NCBI GenBank assembly: GCA_008363215.1
Contig: RHKP01000019.1
Location: 1-52,895 of the forward strand
Direction: 5' to 3'
DNA from: Cyanobacteria bacterium CYA
Lineage (GTDB): Bacteria > Planctomycetota > Phycisphaerae > Phycisphaerales > UBA1924
Length of the DNA: 52,895 bases
The position numbers were made by a program, and so were the translations under genes. Numbering within the stretch: the stretch's first letter is position 1; each line of letters starts with the position of its first letter. A model generated the notes under the pieces. That model saw only the letters and a program-made list of their open reading frames with translations. It made no database searches and was not told the origin of the DNA. Of this stretch, positions 51,636-52,895 are shown piece after piece.

Positions 51636-52736
51636 ATGCGCTACGCGATGATCATGGCAGGCGGCTCGGGCACCCGGCTCTGGCCCATGAGCCGCAGGGG
51701 CACTCCCAAGCAGTTGATCCAGTTCGTCCCCCGCCCCGGCGGCTCCGGAACGGGCTCGCTTCTCGAGTTTGCCGTGGCACGGCTCGACGGACTCGTCCCA
51801 CCCTCGCACCAGTACATCTGCACCGGCGAGGCACACCGACAGACCATTCTGGAAACCGTGCCCGGTTCGGCCGACGACCGGATCCTGGGCGAGCCGGTCG
51901 GGCGTGACACGCTCAACGCGGTGGGCTTCGGTGCGTCGGTCTTTGCGAGCATGGACGCCGACGCTGTCTTTGCGGTTTTGACCGCCGACCATCTCATCAA
52001 ACCCGTCGAGACCTTTCACAACGCCATGGACGACGGGTTCCGGCTGGTGGAGTCCGACCCGACGCGCCTGGTGACCTTCGGCATCAAGCCGACCTTCGCC
52101 GCGACCGGGTTTGGGTACATCGAGCAGGGGCCGCCGATTGGCGAACGCGGCTTCCGGGTTGCCCGCTTCGTCGAAAAACCCGACCAGGAGACGGCCGAGC
52201 AGTACGTCACCTCAGGCCGCTTCTTCTGGAACTCGGGCATGTTCATCTTCCACGCCTGCGGATTCATGGACCTGTTGCAGCGCTACCGGCCCGACTCGCA
52301 CGCAGGGCTGGCGAGCATCGGGGCGGCGTGGGGCACACCCAGGCGCGCGGCCGTGCTCGCGGATGTCTATCCCGCCCTGCCCAAGATCAGCGTCGATTAT
52401 GCGGTCATGGAGCCGGCGTCGAACGATCCGCGTGTGAGCATCTGCGGCGTGCGGATGGACATTGAGTGGCTGGACGTGGGCTCGTGGCCGGCGTTTGGTG
52501 AAACCATCCAGCCCGACGCCGACGACAATCGCGTGAGCGGCACCGAGAAGGTGGTAGAGGTGGACGGGCGTGGGAATCTGGTGATCAGTGCGGGGTCGGG
52601 CTCGCACACCATCGCGATGCTGGGGTGCGAGAACCTGATCGTGGTGCACACGCCCGACGCGACGCTCATCATGCCCAAAGACCGGGCCCAGGACCTCAAA
52701 CGCCTGCACGAGCGCGTGCCGGACGAGTTGCGATAG
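51636..52736 (+). CDS. manC: Mannose-1-phosphate guanylyltransferase
   Basis: 366 aa single-domain nucleotidyltransferase making GDP-mannose from mannose-1-phosphate and GTP. The pyrophosphorylase signature MAGGSGTRLWPMSRRGTPKQ is at the N-terminus, LGEPVGRDTLNAVGF follows, then ADHLIKP, FVEKPDQETAEQY (the VEKP sugar-phosphate motif) and FFWNSGMFIF. The C-terminal part is a left-handed beta-helix-like region (CENLIVVHTPDATLIMPKDR). The phosphomannose isomerase domain of bifunctional enzymes is absent. There is no ribosome site, consistent with a leaderless start. Confidence 0.9.
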   Translation: MRYAMIMAGGSGTRLWPMSRRGTPKQLIQFVPRPGGSGTGSLLEFAVARLDGLVPPSHQYICTGEAHRQTILETVPGSADDRILGEPVGRDTLNAVGFGASVFASMDADAVFAVLTADHLIKPVETFHNAMDDGFRLVESDPTRLVTFGIKPTFAATGFGYIEQGPPIGERGFRVARFVEKPDQETAEQYVTSGRFFWNSGMFIFHACGFMDLLQRYRPDSHAGLASIGAAWGTPRRAAVLADVYPALPKISVDYAVMEPASNDPRVSICGVRMDIEWLDVGSWPAFGETIQPDADDNRVSGTEKVVEVDGRGNLVISAGSGSHTIAMLGCENLIVVHTPDATLIMPKDRAQDLKRLHERVPDELR

Positions 52737-52783
52737 CGAACTTGGAAGCCCCATCGCGCCGACCGCGCACGGACATCGCCCCG

Positions 52784-52895
52784 CTACCAATCGCGGCCGC
52801 GGACCCCGTCCTTGGTCCAGTGAAAGTACTCAGGGCGGCGCATCTGCTGAATGTTGAGGTCGATTTCGGCGTCGGAGAGTCCCGATTCCGAGAGC
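52784..52895 (-). CDS. 3' end of an unidentified gene (partial)
   Basis: The minus strand is open from the window edge: LSESGLSDAEIDLNIQQMRR, then PEYFHWTKDGVRGRDW and TAG at 52784-52786. The sequence is protein-like, soluble and Trp-ended. About 37 residues are visible, too few to name a family. It converges on manC with about 47 bp between stops. Confidence 0.55.
   Translation of the reverse strand, partial: LSESGLSDAEIDLNIQQMRRPEYFHWTKDGVRGRDW

Overview
The window is high-GC bacterial DNA whose gene content fits a member of the Planctomycetota, probably a Phycisphaerae-like lineage. The signs are a PEP-CTERM-type secreted protein, the pairing of pyruvate:ferredoxin oxidoreductase with a dihydroorotate-dehydrogenase-like protein, two-gene ResB/CcsA cytochrome c maturation, a DUF1580-like fragment, and glycan-oriented metabolism. 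This placement is an inference from gene content only.

Positions 1-13,100 are accessory DNA. They open with the tail of an IS630-family transposase that has cut off the front of a type III restriction-modification mod gene. An intact res gene, a GIY-YIG/DUF4357 protein and a tightly coupled pair of uncharacterised genes (388 and 296 aa) follow. The block ends at a 3' fragment of a tRNA-Asp gene with its terminator, which looks like an integration (att) scar. Beyond it lie a convergent COG4694-like (PrrC/RloC-related) ATPase, decayed prophage pieces (a scaffold-like gene pair, an integrase stump, a DUF1580-like fragment and a further fragment), and a two-gene unit. That unit fuses an AbiEi-type helix-turn-helix to DUF6508, overlaps a GIY-YIG-like gene by 4 nt, and sits behind a perfect palindrome.

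Positions 13,100-28,800 hold metal and drug efflux. A leftward operon encodes a Cys-rich exported protein and CzcC, CzcB and CzcA with His-rich segments. A divergent gene encodes a solitary N6-adenine DNA methyltransferase. A rightward operon runs ArsR-type regulator, DUF2892 membrane protein, RND adaptor and RND pump, with a palindrome inside its promoter.

Positions 28,900-40,600 are central and sugar metabolism. NifJ-type pyruvate oxidoreductase and its DHOD-like partner overlap by 4 nt. L-ribulokinase is divergent from a YtfQ-YtfR-YtfT-YjfF-like furanose ABC transporter. Together with the GH127-type beta-L-arabinofuranosidase at 48,440-50,968 this suggests uptake and use of L-arabinofuranosides or related furanoses.

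Positions 40,900-46,300 encode cytochrome c maturation (ResB, CcsA) followed by a c-type cytochrome and a divergent NorB-like heme-copper oxidase in which one expected heme ligand His is replaced by Met. After that come a broken subtilisin-like protease gene, a PEP-CTERM-type secreted protein, GH127, tRNA-Leu(CAG), a mannose-1-phosphate guanylyltransferase and the 3' end of an unidentified gene.
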